DNA of 64,000 nucleotides from an uncultured Schlesneria sp. (GTDB taxonomy: Bacteria; Planctomycetota; Planctomycetia; Planctomycetales; Planctomycetaceae), in contig CAIOKO010000143.1 in the NCBI GenBank assembly GCA_903858935.1, positions 24,841 to 88,840 on the forward strand, written 5' to 3'. The notes below the pieces were generated by a model, which was not told the DNA's origin, ran no database searches, and saw only the letters and a program-made list of their open reading frames with translations. The position numbers and the translations under genes are program-made. This document shows positions 19,042 through 27,380 of the stretch, one piece after another; position 1 is the first letter of the stretch, and every line of letters begins with the position of its first letter.

Positions 19042-21249
19042 TTACTTCGACTCCGACGATGATAAGAATCTCGGTGCAGAACGTTCAGCCAATTCTCGAG
19101 CCTGAGCTGCAGATGTATCCAGCGAGACAACTAAGGTTACTTTCCACGTTCCGTCGGCGGGTGCCATGAATTCCCAGTGAGGCATCACGGAACAGCTTTG
19201 ATGGACCAATTCAAAACCACTTTCCGATTGACTGACCGTTTGGATGGGCTGAGTCCAGAAGCTGGCATGTTCTGAAACGTCAATCGAGACATCCAGACCA
19301 AGCCATTCATCAACAAGACCGATTCGAGAGGAAGGATTCGTCGAATTCAGTGTTTCTAACGGACCGAGGTTCAGGCCCCGGTCATTATAGTAGTAGCGGT
19401 CGTGCGCACATGCAGCCATCGCAGCAAAGTTGAATTCGATTCCGAAATGAATTGGCAACCCGGCAGGCAGATGTTCAAGTAAGTAACTGATTTCAAGTGA
19501 GCCAGCCTGATTGGACGACAGCGATATCGTCTTGGTGACTTTCACTTGAAACGGTCCAAGTTTGCCGTCTCGCCACATCGTCGCTTCGACGCGTTCATCG
19601 GAGCGCCGGATCTTGGAGAGATAGACCCCTTCGACGAAGTCGCCGATTTCTCCATTCCCGTTCGTAAAGTTTTCGTGGGTTAATCCCGGCTGTAGAAAAT
19701 GGTCCACAAGGCTTTTTCGAGGCCAGGGATCATATTGTAGCTTCTGATCCAGGTTCGGTTGTTTGAATCGGACCCCGCCGTTGGGATCAACGCCGCCACC
19801 GTTGTCGCTGGCCGGCAGTCCTGTATGCTGGCGAACACGGTCATGATAAGGTTCGGGGCGTCGGTTCAATGTTGCCAACAAGTTTGTGCGAATTTGTCGC
19901 ACATCCAGCTCGTAAAGATGCCCTCCCTTTCCGGGCGACAAATAAGCGATGAGCCGATCACCCGCCAGTCGAATTTCTTTTCTAGCGTCGAGGTTGAAAT
20001 CTTCCGCTTGTACGTCGACCCAGTGCCCTCGACGGCCAGAGGCGCGTTCCAGCATAGTCTCAGCGGAAATCAAGCTGCTGTAAATCGCATTTCTGAGGTG
20101 AGGTAGATACAGGCCACCAAACGCACCATGCCAATATGGGCAGTTACATTGACCCCGGTAAAGTTCGCGACGAGCTTCAGCGAGAAGTTGAGCGGGTGTC
20201 CCTTGCGTCGCCGTTGCCGAAACTTCCTCAAGTCGTCGACTCACCTGGACCATTCTCGCGTACATTTCATTTGCTTCGGGGTACTTCACCAGGAAATTCC
20301 GCCAGAAACCAGCTCGTACGAACTGACGCATCGAATGCCAGTCGTGACGCTGCTCATTCGCCGCGATCAGATTGCGGTAGTGCGTCTGCTTTTCGGTCGG
20401 CAACGCCCATTCCGTCATTTCACGGTAACTCGCATCGGGAATATAAATCCGACCGATCGGAGAGACGCTGTCAACCGTTTCCGACATCGTTGTGACGTGA
20501 AGCCATTGCTGATTGTCTCGTAGCGCCGAGAAAAAACGACGCAGCCAGCCATCACGGTAAACGTGATCTTTCGAACCGGGCCAGACTCCGAATTTCTCGC
20601 CGTCATCTCCAAAAATTAAAACGGCGTTCGGGTATCGGTCTGCAATATGGCGGCAGTGATTGATGAGGTCTTGTGGATCAGCGTACGGGATCAAATATCT
20701 CAATCGCTCGCCACCCGCAAATACCTTCAGCAGTCGGCCGCTTTCTTCCGTCAGATAGTACCCCTGCAGCTCGTCTTCATTCAGGCCGGCGTTGCGAAAA
20801 TGCGTGTCATCAAGCAGCGTATATTCCATCCCCGCTTCGACAATGTCGCCAGCAAACGACTGTTCCCAGACCCGTTCGGGGACCCACATTCCACGGACGC
20901 GAGTTTCGAAGAGATCTTCAAGATGTCGTTTATAAAGTTGAATCTGGCCGATTCGATCACGGCGCGGAATCGCGGCCAGGATCGGTTCATAATAGGGGCC
21001 GCCCAGCAGCTCGATCTGACCTCGCTTAACAAATTCGCGAATTCGCGCGATGTATTCCGGATGGTGCCTGGCGAGCCAGTCCAGGAGGCTTCCTGAAATG
21101 TGTAATACGATCGGCAACTCGGGAAAGTCCTGGAGGACATTCAGAAACGGAACGTAGCTATCCTGAAAAGCGGCATCAAAAACACCATCAAAATTGCCGA
21201 CGGGCTGATGATTGTGCAGCGTCAGAATTAACCGTACATGTCCATTCAT
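19042..21249 (-). CDS. Glycoside hydrolase family 57 (alpha-amylase / 4-alpha-glucanotransferase type)
   Basis: A 735-residue GH57 enzyme acting on alpha-1,4 glucan. The N-terminal (beta/alpha)7 barrel begins with LILTLHNHQPVGNF (conserved region 1, H-x-H-Q-P). The nucleophile is expected at E125 in MWVPERVWE and the acid/base at D215 or D216 in FGDDGEKFG. A helical domain with WHGAFGGLYLPHLR follows, and the C-terminal ~330 residues form the beta-sandwich seen in T. litoralis-type 4-alpha-glucanotransferases. There is no signal peptide, so it acts inside the cell, likely on glycogen. Whether it hydrolyses or transfers cannot be told from the sequence. It precedes an exported protein by 11 bp. 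Confidence 0.92.
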   Translation of the reverse strand: MNGHVRLILTLHNHQPVGNFDGVFDAAFQDSYVPFLNVLQDFPELPIVLHISGSLLDWLARHHPEYIARIREFVKRGQIELLGGPYYEPILAAIPRRDRIGQIQLYKRHLEDLFETRVRGMWVPERVWEQSFAGDIVEAGMEYTLLDDTHFRNAGLNEDELQGYYLTEESGRLLKVFAGGERLRYLIPYADPQDLINHCRHIADRYPNAVLIFGDDGEKFGVWPGSKDHVYRDGWLRRFFSALRDNQQWLHVTTMSETVDSVSPIGRIYIPDASYREMTEWALPTEKQTHYRNLIAANEQRHDWHSMRQFVRAGFWRNFLVKYPEANEMYARMVQVSRRLEEVSATATQGTPAQLLAEARRELYRGQCNCPYWHGAFGGLYLPHLRNAIYSSLISAETMLERASGRRGHWVDVQAEDFNLDARKEIRLAGDRLIAYLSPGKGGHLYELDVRQIRTNLLATLNRRPEPYHDRVRQHTGLPASDNGGGVDPNGGVRFKQPNLDQKLQYDPWPRKSLVDHFLQPGLTHENFTNGNGEIGDFVEGVYLSKIRRSDERVEATMWRDGKLGPFQVKVTKTISLSSNQAGSLEISYLLEHLPAGLPIHFGIEFNFAAMAACAHDRYYYNDRGLNLGPLETLNSTNPSSRIGLVDEWLGLDVSIDVSEHASFWTQPIQTVSQSESGFELVHQSCSVMPHWEFMAPADGTWKVTLVVSLDTSAAQARELAERSAPRFLSSSESK

Positions 21250-21603
21250 ACGTTTTACCTGTCTTTTCAGTTTCCCCAGACGCTGCGCGAGTACTCGTTT
21301 TCAAGAGCCGGTTGGCCGTGGAAAGAGCGCGCGGCTCTTTGCCATGGCGTTACATACCTGAAAAAACACCCTGCGAGAATCTCAGCTAAGGCGTTCTAGC
21401 CGCCAAAATCCTCGTTTTTTCGGTAATCTGTACCAAATTTGCCGTGTCGTTAATGTCGCTGACCCTGTGGAAAATCGGGAAATTTTGCGAATCTGACTGC
21501 GAGTTCAACAGCAAGTTCACAAAGCGGAGCCACGGCATTGAAGATGGCTCCAATACCGTGGCTCCCCAGGTCGGGGCGATTGTTAAGATCCTAAGTTATA
21601 TGA
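21250..21603. other. Intergenic region with two hairpins
   Basis: A 354-bp gap between the GH57 start and the TPR gene stop. At 21322-21340 a 7-bp stem AAAGAGC/GCTCTTT encloses five bases and lies in the GH57 leader. At 21526-21565 a 10-bp perfect stem GGAGCCACGG/CCGTGGCTCC encloses 20 bases with an inner ATTG/CAAT pair; it follows the TPR stop but has no U-run. No ORF is credible. Confidence 0.5.
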
Positions 21604-21951
21604 TCAATGATGACCGCATCCACCACTTCCACATCCGCCGCCAGCATGCATCGTGCGGCTTCGTGCGAGGGCGTCTTCCGCTTCGGGAATCCGTCCGCAT
21701 CGTTGATAAATGACGGAAAGCTGTGACTGAGAAAACGAATCGGTCGGATTTAGTTCGACGACTTTTTTGGCGTGCGCAATTGCTTCATCGTACTTGCCCA
21801 GCTTCTGAAGCATGATGGCAAGGGCGGAATGAGTCAGGGTATGCGTCGGTGCCAATGCTTCGATTTCCATTAACTTTTCCACGGCACCCGGCAGGTTACC
21901 TTTGTCTTTCAGGGCAATGGCTTCATCGTACATTTGGTCAGGATTCGACAT
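21604..21951 (-). CDS. Small TPR protein with Gly-Cys-His tail
   Basis: A 115-residue cytoplasmic protein made of three tetratricopeptide repeats: DQMYDEAIALKDKGNLPGAV, THSALAIMLQKLGKYDEA and SFSQSQLSVIYQRCGRIPEA. It is a protein-interaction module. The last 12 residues, AGGGCGSGGCGHH, hold two cysteines and two histidines in a flexible glycine setting and look like a metal-binding tail. Similar CGxGGCG ends occur in planctomycete scaffold proteins, but I cannot name a partner. Good AUG with AAGG upstream. Confidence 0.85.
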   Translation of the reverse strand: MSNPDQMYDEAIALKDKGNLPGAVEKLMEIEALAPTHTLTHSALAIMLQKLGKYDEAIAHAKKVVELNPTDSFSQSQLSVIYQRCGRIPEAEDALARSRTMHAGGGCGSGGCGHH

Positions 21952-22049
21952 GTTTGAGTTTTCCTTATGAACTGTGGTCGGTTAATTTCTAGGACAATCA
22001 TAGAGGCTTGGGCAAGGCGATCCAACCGTCGGCGCGATATGTTTTTTTC

Positions 22050-23879
22050 ATGGACAAGACCATTTTACCATCGCAAACAAAACCGATCTCGCGGACCGAG
22101 CTGTTCTGGCTTTGGGGCGCGATCATATTTGGATCGATCGTCCGCCTGAGTTTCCCAGGTCGAATGGCGATCGAACATTTTGACGAGGGTGTCTACGCCT
22201 CGAATTTCTGGTTTGGTCCCGAAGATGATTTTTCGTATCCCGCTCGCTACTTGTATGCTCCGCCACTGCTGCCGGCTGTCATTGAATGGACAATGATTAT
22301 TGCGTCATTGTGCGGGGTCAAACCAACGGGATTTATTCCAATCATCCCCTGCCTGATTGCTGGCATCGCGATGATTCCATCCATCTGGTGGGTTTGCCGT
22401 CGATGGTTTGGACCGGTCGCGGGATTGACTTCGGCCTGGCTCGTCGCCACGAGCGACTTCCACGCCAGCTACAGCCGTGCTGCTTTGACCGATGTTCCCG
22501 TCTGTCTTTTCATACTGTGGGCCGTCTATTTTATCGAACGCACGTTCGCAGAGATCGCGCCAAAAGACGTCGTTTCGAATGAACGGAAACCGCCAAAGCG
22601 GAATCCGTCACTGGGAAATTTGCCTTGGCGACCCATCGTTTTCGCCGGAATTTTCACGGCGTTGGCATGGTGGACGAAGTACAACGGATGGCTTCCACTG
22701 GCGATTGGACTTGCTGGTGGGACGCTTTGGCAGTTGCTGACGCCACGCGATGACCGACGAATTCTCCGTACGCTCGGGTGTTGGCTCTTGATCGCAACGA
22801 TCGCCTTCGTCGCATGGTCACCCGTATTGTGGGGACTTCAAAAGCATGGAGGTTATGCGGCTGTTGCATCTAACCATCGGAAATATGTCGTCACTTTCGG
22901 GCAGGGTTTCGGGCAGATTAAATCAGTTTGGTTGAGTTCCGCGTGGAGGCAACTGGTAAATGTTGGCATTTACGAAAACCCTTTAGATGTCTTTTACGGT
23001 CCTTTTCACGACCGTCAATTCCCGGGAGAAATGATTCCATTCCGAACCGACGTGTATTTGAATTACGCCAAAACGGGAGGCTGGACTTATCTGATATCCG
23101 GTCTTCGAGACTGGGTGTTTACCTCAGTCATTCCGCTGTTAATGCCGTTGGCCAGTCTGGTGTTAAGCGTCGTGATTTGTTCGTCGGTCATCTTTAAGAA
23201 TCGCGAATCGTCGTTACGGCGGTCTTTGTGCGTCACTGCAGCCTGGTTTGCAGGGCTGACCTTCGCAACGCCATTTTATTACCCATATCCTCGACTTGTC
23301 TTGCCGTGGCTTTGCTCAACGTGGATTTGCATCGGCCTCGCACTGGAAACCTGGCTCCATCGATCCGCTCGCGTAATCGAAACCTCGTTGACTGGATTAC
23401 AGTCGTTGACTTTTACCTTTGTCGTCTTGTCAATGTGCCTCTGTTCTGGTATCCGGTTGGTAAGCGGTTGTGCGTTCGCATGGAGCGATCGTACGACCGT
23501 TCAAATGGCCTCAAGACAATTTGCGGCTGAAGTACGCAAAGAGGCCATCTCAAGCATTTCGGAAAGCGAAGCGGTTGTCTACGTGATCGGTGACCCCGCT
23601 TTATTCTTCGGGTTGAAGGCCGCTGGATTACCGGCGGTGGGGCCTGTTCAGGGTCTTGGGTTTATGCAGCGAACTGTTGTGGGACCGACGTTCGTCGCTT
23701 TTCCCTCACGAGATTCAGCGATGTCGATTGACGATCGAGAATTACTGAGCTCATGGCGATTTGAGTTCGCGAGTCGAATGCAAGAGCTGCCAAGTCATCT
23801 CGTTTTATTCGATGACATACCGGGGCCATCTCATTTGTTTTCACGTCCCGAATCGAAGTTGTTTCGTTTCGTGAAGTAA
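22050..23879 (+). CDS. ArnT/PMT-like glycosyltransferase family 39 membrane protein
   Basis: A polytopic membrane protein of about 609 residues with roughly ten helices. The first extracytoplasmic loop holds HFDEGVYASNFWF, in which the D-E pair is the catalytic acidic motif of PMT_2/GT39 and ArnT-type GT-C glycosyltransferases. These use polyprenyl-phosphate sugars to glycosylate proteins or lipids on the outer face of the membrane. A soluble C-terminal domain follows the last helix. The track start is TTG 22008; ATG 22050 is chosen because neither has a clear ribosome-binding site and the family starts near the first helix. Substrates are unknown. Confidence 0.83.
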   Translation: MDKTILPSQTKPISRTELFWLWGAIIFGSIVRLSFPGRMAIEHFDEGVYASNFWFGPEDDFSYPARYLYAPPLLPAVIEWTMIIASLCGVKPTGFIPIIPCLIAGIAMIPSIWWVCRRWFGPVAGLTSAWLVATSDFHASYSRAALTDVPVCLFILWAVYFIERTFAEIAPKDVVSNERKPPKRNPSLGNLPWRPIVFAGIFTALAWWTKYNGWLPLAIGLAGGTLWQLLTPRDDRRILRTLGCWLLIATIAFVAWSPVLWGLQKHGGYAAVASNHRKYVVTFGQGFGQIKSVWLSSAWRQLVNVGIYENPLDVFYGPFHDRQFPGEMIPFRTDVYLNYAKTGGWTYLISGLRDWVFTSVIPLLMPLASLVLSVVICSSVIFKNRESSLRRSLCVTAAWFAGLTFATPFYYPYPRLVLPWLCSTWICIGLALETWLHRSARVIETSLTGLQSLTFTFVVLSMCLCSGIRLVSGCAFAWSDRTTVQMASRQFAAEVRKEAISSISESEAVVYVIGDPALFFGLKAAGLPAVGPVQGLGFMQRTVVGPTFVAFPSRDSAMSIDDRELLSSWRFEFASRMQELPSHLVLFDDIPGPSHLFSRPESKLFRFVK

Positions 23880-24097
23880 GTTGACCTCATGATTTTCGTC
23901 GTTCGAACTCCTCAGATCGTTGTTTTTACTTTTCACTGAGTTTTTCGTTTTGTATGGCGAATCGGTTCGTAAGTTCCTCTTGTCCGTTTTTCGCGGTCGC
24001 GATTACAATCAGGTTCTATCCAGCGCCTCACCTTTGTCAGTCACTTTACGCCGCCAAGGATTGCGCGGCGCAGATGCGTTTCGCCAAGGAAAGAATC

Positions 24098-25042
24098 ATG
24101 GACGAGCAACTTGATCAAGTACATTCCATTCCAGAACCGTCGCGACGACGACTTGGACGTGGCTTGAACGCTTTGATGGGAACCGCTTCGATCGGCGGTA
24201 CCGATGAGGCGAATGCTTCCAGTCAAACAGAAATTTCCGTCGAATTGATCGAGCGAAATCCGTTTCAGCCGAGGCAAGATTTTGATCAGACGGCGATTAA
24301 TGAGTTGGTCGACAGCATTCGAATCCACGGCGTCTTGCAGCCGCTTCTGGTTCGAGCCGCAGGTGATGGCTACCAGTTGATCGCGGGTGAACGACGATTG
24401 ATCTCGGCCAAGAAAGCGGGCCTGCATCAGGTTCCGTGTCGAGTTCTCAGCCTTACGGATCAACAGGTCAGCGAAGTCGCGCTCGAAGAAAATCTGAAGC
24501 GACAGGATCTGAATGTACTTGAAAAGGCGATTGCCTTCCAAGACTATCTGAAACGGTTCGGTTGCACGATCGAAGACTTGGCCCGACGACTCTCGTTCGA
24601 ACGATCCACGGTCAGCAATATGTTGCGACTTTTGGAACTTCCTGAAGCTGTGAAAACCGACCTTCGCGCTGATAAGATCAGTGCTGGACATGCTCGCGCA
24701 TTGCTGGCTCTGAAAAGTGAAGACGCCCAAGTTGAGCTTTCTCAGCGAATTCAAAAAGAGACTTTATCAGTTCGAAAGACGGAAGAGGCCGTTCGGGAAC
24801 TGATCGCCCCGAAGGATGCGGATGTCGTGCCTTTCCCTACATCCGAAGAAAAGACAGGGACGCCTGCTGCAAGTCACACGTCCCACATCGCGGGGCTTCA
24901 GAATCAGCTTCGAGATTGGCTGGGAGCCAACGTCGAAATCAAGCTTTCGGGAAAAGCCAAGGACAAAGGCAAGATTATTATTGATTTCGGGTCAAACGAC
25001 GATTTTGAGCGAATCGTGGGCAAATTACAGCGAGCTGCATAA
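24098..25042 (+). CDS. parB: Chromosome-partitioning protein ParB
   Basis: A 314-residue ParB/Spo0J CTPase that loads on parS and spreads to organise the replication-origin region. It opens with RRRLGRGLNALMG, the usual ParA-contacting N-terminus. The CTP-binding motifs are NPFQPRQDF and AGERRLISAKKAGL, followed by the helix-turn-helix with LARRLSFERSTVSNMLRLLELP that reads parS, and a C-terminal dimerisation segment. The track ORF starts 48 codons early; AAGGA before ATG 24098 and family alignment decide the start. There is no parA in the window. Four parS palindromes lie within 2.3 kb downstream, starting 15 bp after the stop. Confidence 0.97.
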   Translation: MDEQLDQVHSIPEPSRRRLGRGLNALMGTASIGGTDEANASSQTEISVELIERNPFQPRQDFDQTAINELVDSIRIHGVLQPLLVRAAGDGYQLIAGERRLISAKKAGLHQVPCRVLSLTDQQVSEVALEENLKRQDLNVLEKAIAFQDYLKRFGCTIEDLARRLSFERSTVSNMLRLLELPEAVKTDLRADKISAGHARALLALKSEDAQVELSQRIQKETLSVRKTEEAVRELIAPKDADVVPFPTSEEKTGTPAASHTSHIAGLQNQLRDWLGANVEIKLSGKAKDKGKIIIDFGSNDDFERIVGKLQRAA

Positions 25043-25056
25043 TTCTGACAAGTTTT

Positions 25057-25072
25057 CGTTTCACGTGAAACA
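25057..25072. promoter_or_regulatory. parS site 1
   Basis: CGTTTCACGTGAAACA, a perfect 14-bp palindrome that matches the B. subtilis-type parS consensus TGTTNCACGTGAAACA at all but the first base. It lies just after the parB stop codon and before the tRNA gene. Confidence 0.93.
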
Positions 25073-25118
25073 GCGACATTGACGGTTTGGTCGTCGCTCC
25101 CTAAACTCTCCGCTCGCG

Positions 25119-25193
25119 CGGGATGTAGCTCAGCTTGGCTAGAGCGCCTGGTTTGGGACCAGGAAGTCGCAGGTTCGAATCCTGTCATCCCGA
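25119..25193 (+). tRNA. tRNA-Pro (anticodon UGG)
   Basis: A full cloverleaf: acceptor CGGGATG pairs with CATCCCG, D-stem GCTC/GAGC, anticodon stem CCTGG/CCAGG around loop TTTGGGA giving anticodon TGG, and T-arm GCAGG-TTCGAAT-CCTGT. The discriminator is A, and CCA is not encoded. It reads proline CCN codons. A strong terminator follows directly, so it is a single-gene transcript. Confidence 0.97.
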
Positions 25194-25207
25194 TTTTTTC
25201 CGAAGTC

Positions 25208-25245
25208 AGCAAGGCAGCTCGATTAGAGCTGCCTTGCTCCTTTTT
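25208..25245 (+). terminator. Rho-independent terminator of tRNA-Pro
   Basis: A perfect 13-bp stem (AGCAAGGCAGCTC with GAGCTGCCTTGCT), five-base loop, then CCTTTTT. It starts 15 bases after the tRNA. Confidence 0.92.
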
Positions 25246-25490
25246 AGCGTCAAACAGTTTGATCTCTCTCATTTGCGAAGAGAAACGGGTCAAACGGTTT
25301 GGCTGAAAAATCCGAACTGATGTCGATCGACCGGGTGCCACGATTGTTTCTTTTACCGTCGAACGGCTTTCCGAAAGAAAGCCCGGCGAAGTGGGATTGA
25401 TCGTGTAGACGTCATCCCATTGCATTGATAGCTGCGGGGCAAACGAAAGATTCGGTGACGATTTAACGCGACGTTCTGGGTTACTTCAAT

Positions 25491-27215
25491 TTACTCAATG
25501 ATGTCCCCCGCAGCCTTCAGTCGTTTCACGTGAAACATAATCGGACCAGATGTCCTTCCCGGCTGGCTTTCAATCGTGTTCACCGCAAATTGCTCGATCG
25601 GCAATTCTCCAAGAATTGCTGAAACGGCATCTGCCTCGGCGTTTCCGCCATCATGCCCGGTGTATGCAAGCGCCGTCAACGCTCCACCGGGCCTTAACAA
25701 GGTGAGCGCTTGAAGAATTCCTTTTCGAGTTGACTCGGAACTCGTCACGACATTCTTGTCTGCTCCTGGAAGATATCCAAGGTTAAACATCACTGCGGCG
25801 ACCCTACCGTGATACTCTCGAGGGATAAGACGTGTGAGATCGGCGTGGTTACCGTGGATCAATATGACGTTTTGTACTTTGGCGTCATTGAGCCTCCGTG
25901 CCGTTTTTTCGAGAGCGATCTCTTGAATATCGAATGCAAAAACTGTCCCCTCGGGGCCTACAAGCTCCGCCAGGAATTGCGTATCGTGCCCGTTGCCGGC
26001 AGTTGCATCGATCGCGATTTCGCCTTTACTAACGAGGTCTCGAAGGGTGTCATGGGCTTGGATTGTCAAAGCCTGATTCTTTCCGCGTTTCACGTGATTG
26101 TTCAATGAAGTGGTCTCCTTTCCAAATGAACTCAACGATACCACCCTCGAGGTCCAGTTCGTCTTTCTGTTGAGGTCAACCGACGCATCGACCTGGCGAC
26201 CTTCGATCAACATACAGGCCATCTGGTTGGCAAAGAATGGAGCTTGAAGGACTCCTTTTGAACCGAGTCCGTTGAAGCAGGCGAGGCGAGGCTCGGCAGG
26301 TAGACGTCCGAGAATGGGATATTGATTACGGTGGATGGGGCGAATTCCCGCCTCATGAGCAACAACTTCGATCGGTAATCGAAGAAACGAAGTCAGCTTA
26401 CTTACGATTTCGTTTCGTCCTTTTTCCGTGGGGACTGCGTCCAATGATTTCCAGTCATAGGTCGATCCGGTTTTGAAAAGTTCTTCTCCGAAGGGTGCGA
26501 GCCAGACACCTTGATGCAGGACACGGCTCTCTGCTAACCCTGGAATTCTGAGTGTGAGAATCTCACCTTTCGCCGGCTTGAACTGGACGTGACATAACCA
26601 CGGGTTATTAATCGCTTCAACCCCTTGGCAAAAGATGAGTGTCTTCGCTCTGATGCCAAGCGTCGGTACGACAACTCCGTCTTGGTTGATTTGCAAGTCA
26701 CGAGAAACATCCACGTCACTGGAATGGAATGAATTTTCTGCTTCAAAGGTTTTTCGTGATGCGTCCAGGTAGCGGGAAACTTCCAGCTGCCCCCCATCCG
26801 ACATTTCAAAAGCTCCCATCGGATTGTCGAACCAGGTCTCATTGAGATGTCGGAGGGGTTCGCTGACGATTCCAAGATATTCTCCAGCATTCCTCCGGCG
26901 TTGAAACGCTGAGGCTTCAGCTTCGTTGGCAAACAGTCTGACCATCGATCGTCGTGAAAAGAATTGGCTTTTCGTTTCCGACTGGACTCGATCGTAGAAC
27001 GAAATTGCGGCCGTCCATAACTCATCGAAGCGCCATGACTTGATCATCTTTTGCCCGGTGATCGGCGTAACGAGTCCCGCAGCGATCCTTGACGAAGTTA
27101 CGGGTTCCTGACGGTCGACAACTAAAAATCGAGAACCGGCCCAACGAAGACACCACGCGAGAGACGTCCCTGCGATTCCCTGACCCACGATGACGAAATC
27201 GAATTCGGATCTCAT
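25491..27215 (-). CDS. FAD oxidoreductase fused to MnmM/YtqB-like SAM methyltransferase (MnmC-like bifunctional enzyme)
   Basis: A 574-residue two-domain protein. Residues 1-~365 are a DAO-type FAD oxidoreductase: VIVGQGIAGTSLAW (FAD motif), RIAAGLVTPITGQKM, and GIRPIHRNQYPILGRLP, close to the oxidoreductase half of MnmC. Residues ~371-574 match the rRNA_methylase/YtqB family, now known as MnmM: IDATAGNGHDTQFLAELVG (SAM motif I), FAFDIQ, MFNLGYLPGADK and YTGHDGG. In known biology MnmC uses an oxidoreductase half to remove the carboxymethyl group from cmnm5(s2)U34 of tRNA and its own, unrelated methyltransferase half to make mnm5(s2)U; MnmM performs the second step in Gram-positives. I infer that this fusion does both with a non-orthologous methyltransferase. 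One parS is inside the C-terminal codons and a degenerate parS is in the linker. An internal ribosome-binding site may also release the methyltransferase alone. Confidence 0.85.
   Translation of the reverse strand: MRSEFDFVIVGQGIAGTSLAWCLRWAGSRFLVVDRQEPVTSSRIAAGLVTPITGQKMIKSWRFDELWTAAISFYDRVQSETKSQFFSRRSMVRLFANEAEASAFQRRRNAGEYLGIVSEPLRHLNETWFDNPMGAFEMSDGGQLEVSRYLDASRKTFEAENSFHSSDVDVSRDLQINQDGVVVPTLGIRAKTLIFCQGVEAINNPWLCHVQFKPAKGEILTLRIPGLAESRVLHQGVWLAPFGEELFKTGSTYDWKSLDAVPTEKGRNEIVSKLTSFLRLPIEVVAHEAGIRPIHRNQYPILGRLPAEPRLACFNGLGSKGVLQAPFFANQMACMLIEGRQVDASVDLNRKTNWTSRVVSLSSFGKETTSLNNHVKRGKNQALTIQAHDTLRDLVSKGEIAIDATAGNGHDTQFLAELVGPEGTVFAFDIQEIALEKTARRLNDAKVQNVILIHGNHADLTRLIPREYHGRVAAVMFNLGYLPGADKNVVTSSESTRKGILQALTLLRPGGALTALAYTGHDGGNAEADAVSAILGELPIEQFAVNTIESQPGRTSGPIMFHVKRLKAAGDIIE
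25522..25537. promoter_or_regulatory. parS site 2, inside a coding region
   Basis: CGTTTCACGTGAAACA, identical to site 1. It lies within the 3' end of the oxidoreductase-methyltransferase gene, where it encodes the residues FHVKR on the minus strand. Confidence 0.9.
26087..26100. promoter_or_regulatory. Degenerate parS half-site
   Basis: GTTTCACGTGATTG keeps the left arm and the central CACGTG but loses the right arm. It lies in the linker between the two domains of the fused gene and encodes HVKR. ParB binding would probably be weak. Confidence 0.45.
26103..26120 (-). promoter_or_regulatory. Internal ribosome-binding site and TTG start for the methyltransferase half
   Basis: On the minus strand AAGGAG is followed by nine bases and TTG at 26105, in frame, exactly at the linker between the FAD and methyltransferase domains. 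Translation from here would give a 204-residue free methyltransferase, close to the ~190 residues of stand-alone YtqB/MnmM. It may be a relic of two once-separate genes or an active second start. Confidence 0.5.
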
Positions 27216-27230
27216 GCAGTTTTTTGGCTC

Positions 27231-27246
27231 CGTTTCACGTGAAACA
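27231..27246. promoter_or_regulatory. parS site 3
   Basis: CGTTTCACGTGAAACA, identical to sites 1 and 2, about 16 bp upstream of the ATG of the oxidoreductase-methyltransferase gene, so ParB binding could affect its expression. Confidence 0.93.
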
Positions 27247-27299
27247 TCTAAACCACTTTGAAGCCTTCTCGGGGCTTCAATTTCCCGAATGCAACTCGG

Positions 27300-27315
27300 C
27301 GTTTCACGTGAAACG
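27300..27315. promoter_or_regulatory. parS site 4
   Basis: CGTTTCACGTGAAACG, a perfect 14-bp palindrome 69 bp from site 3, in the intergenic region before the ThuA-like gene stop. Confidence 0.92.
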
Positions 27316-27380
27316 GGGCGATCGCTGGTAATTGTTACGCGTGTTGCTTTTTCTCGATGGCGAGGAGGTCCGTTTGTAGA

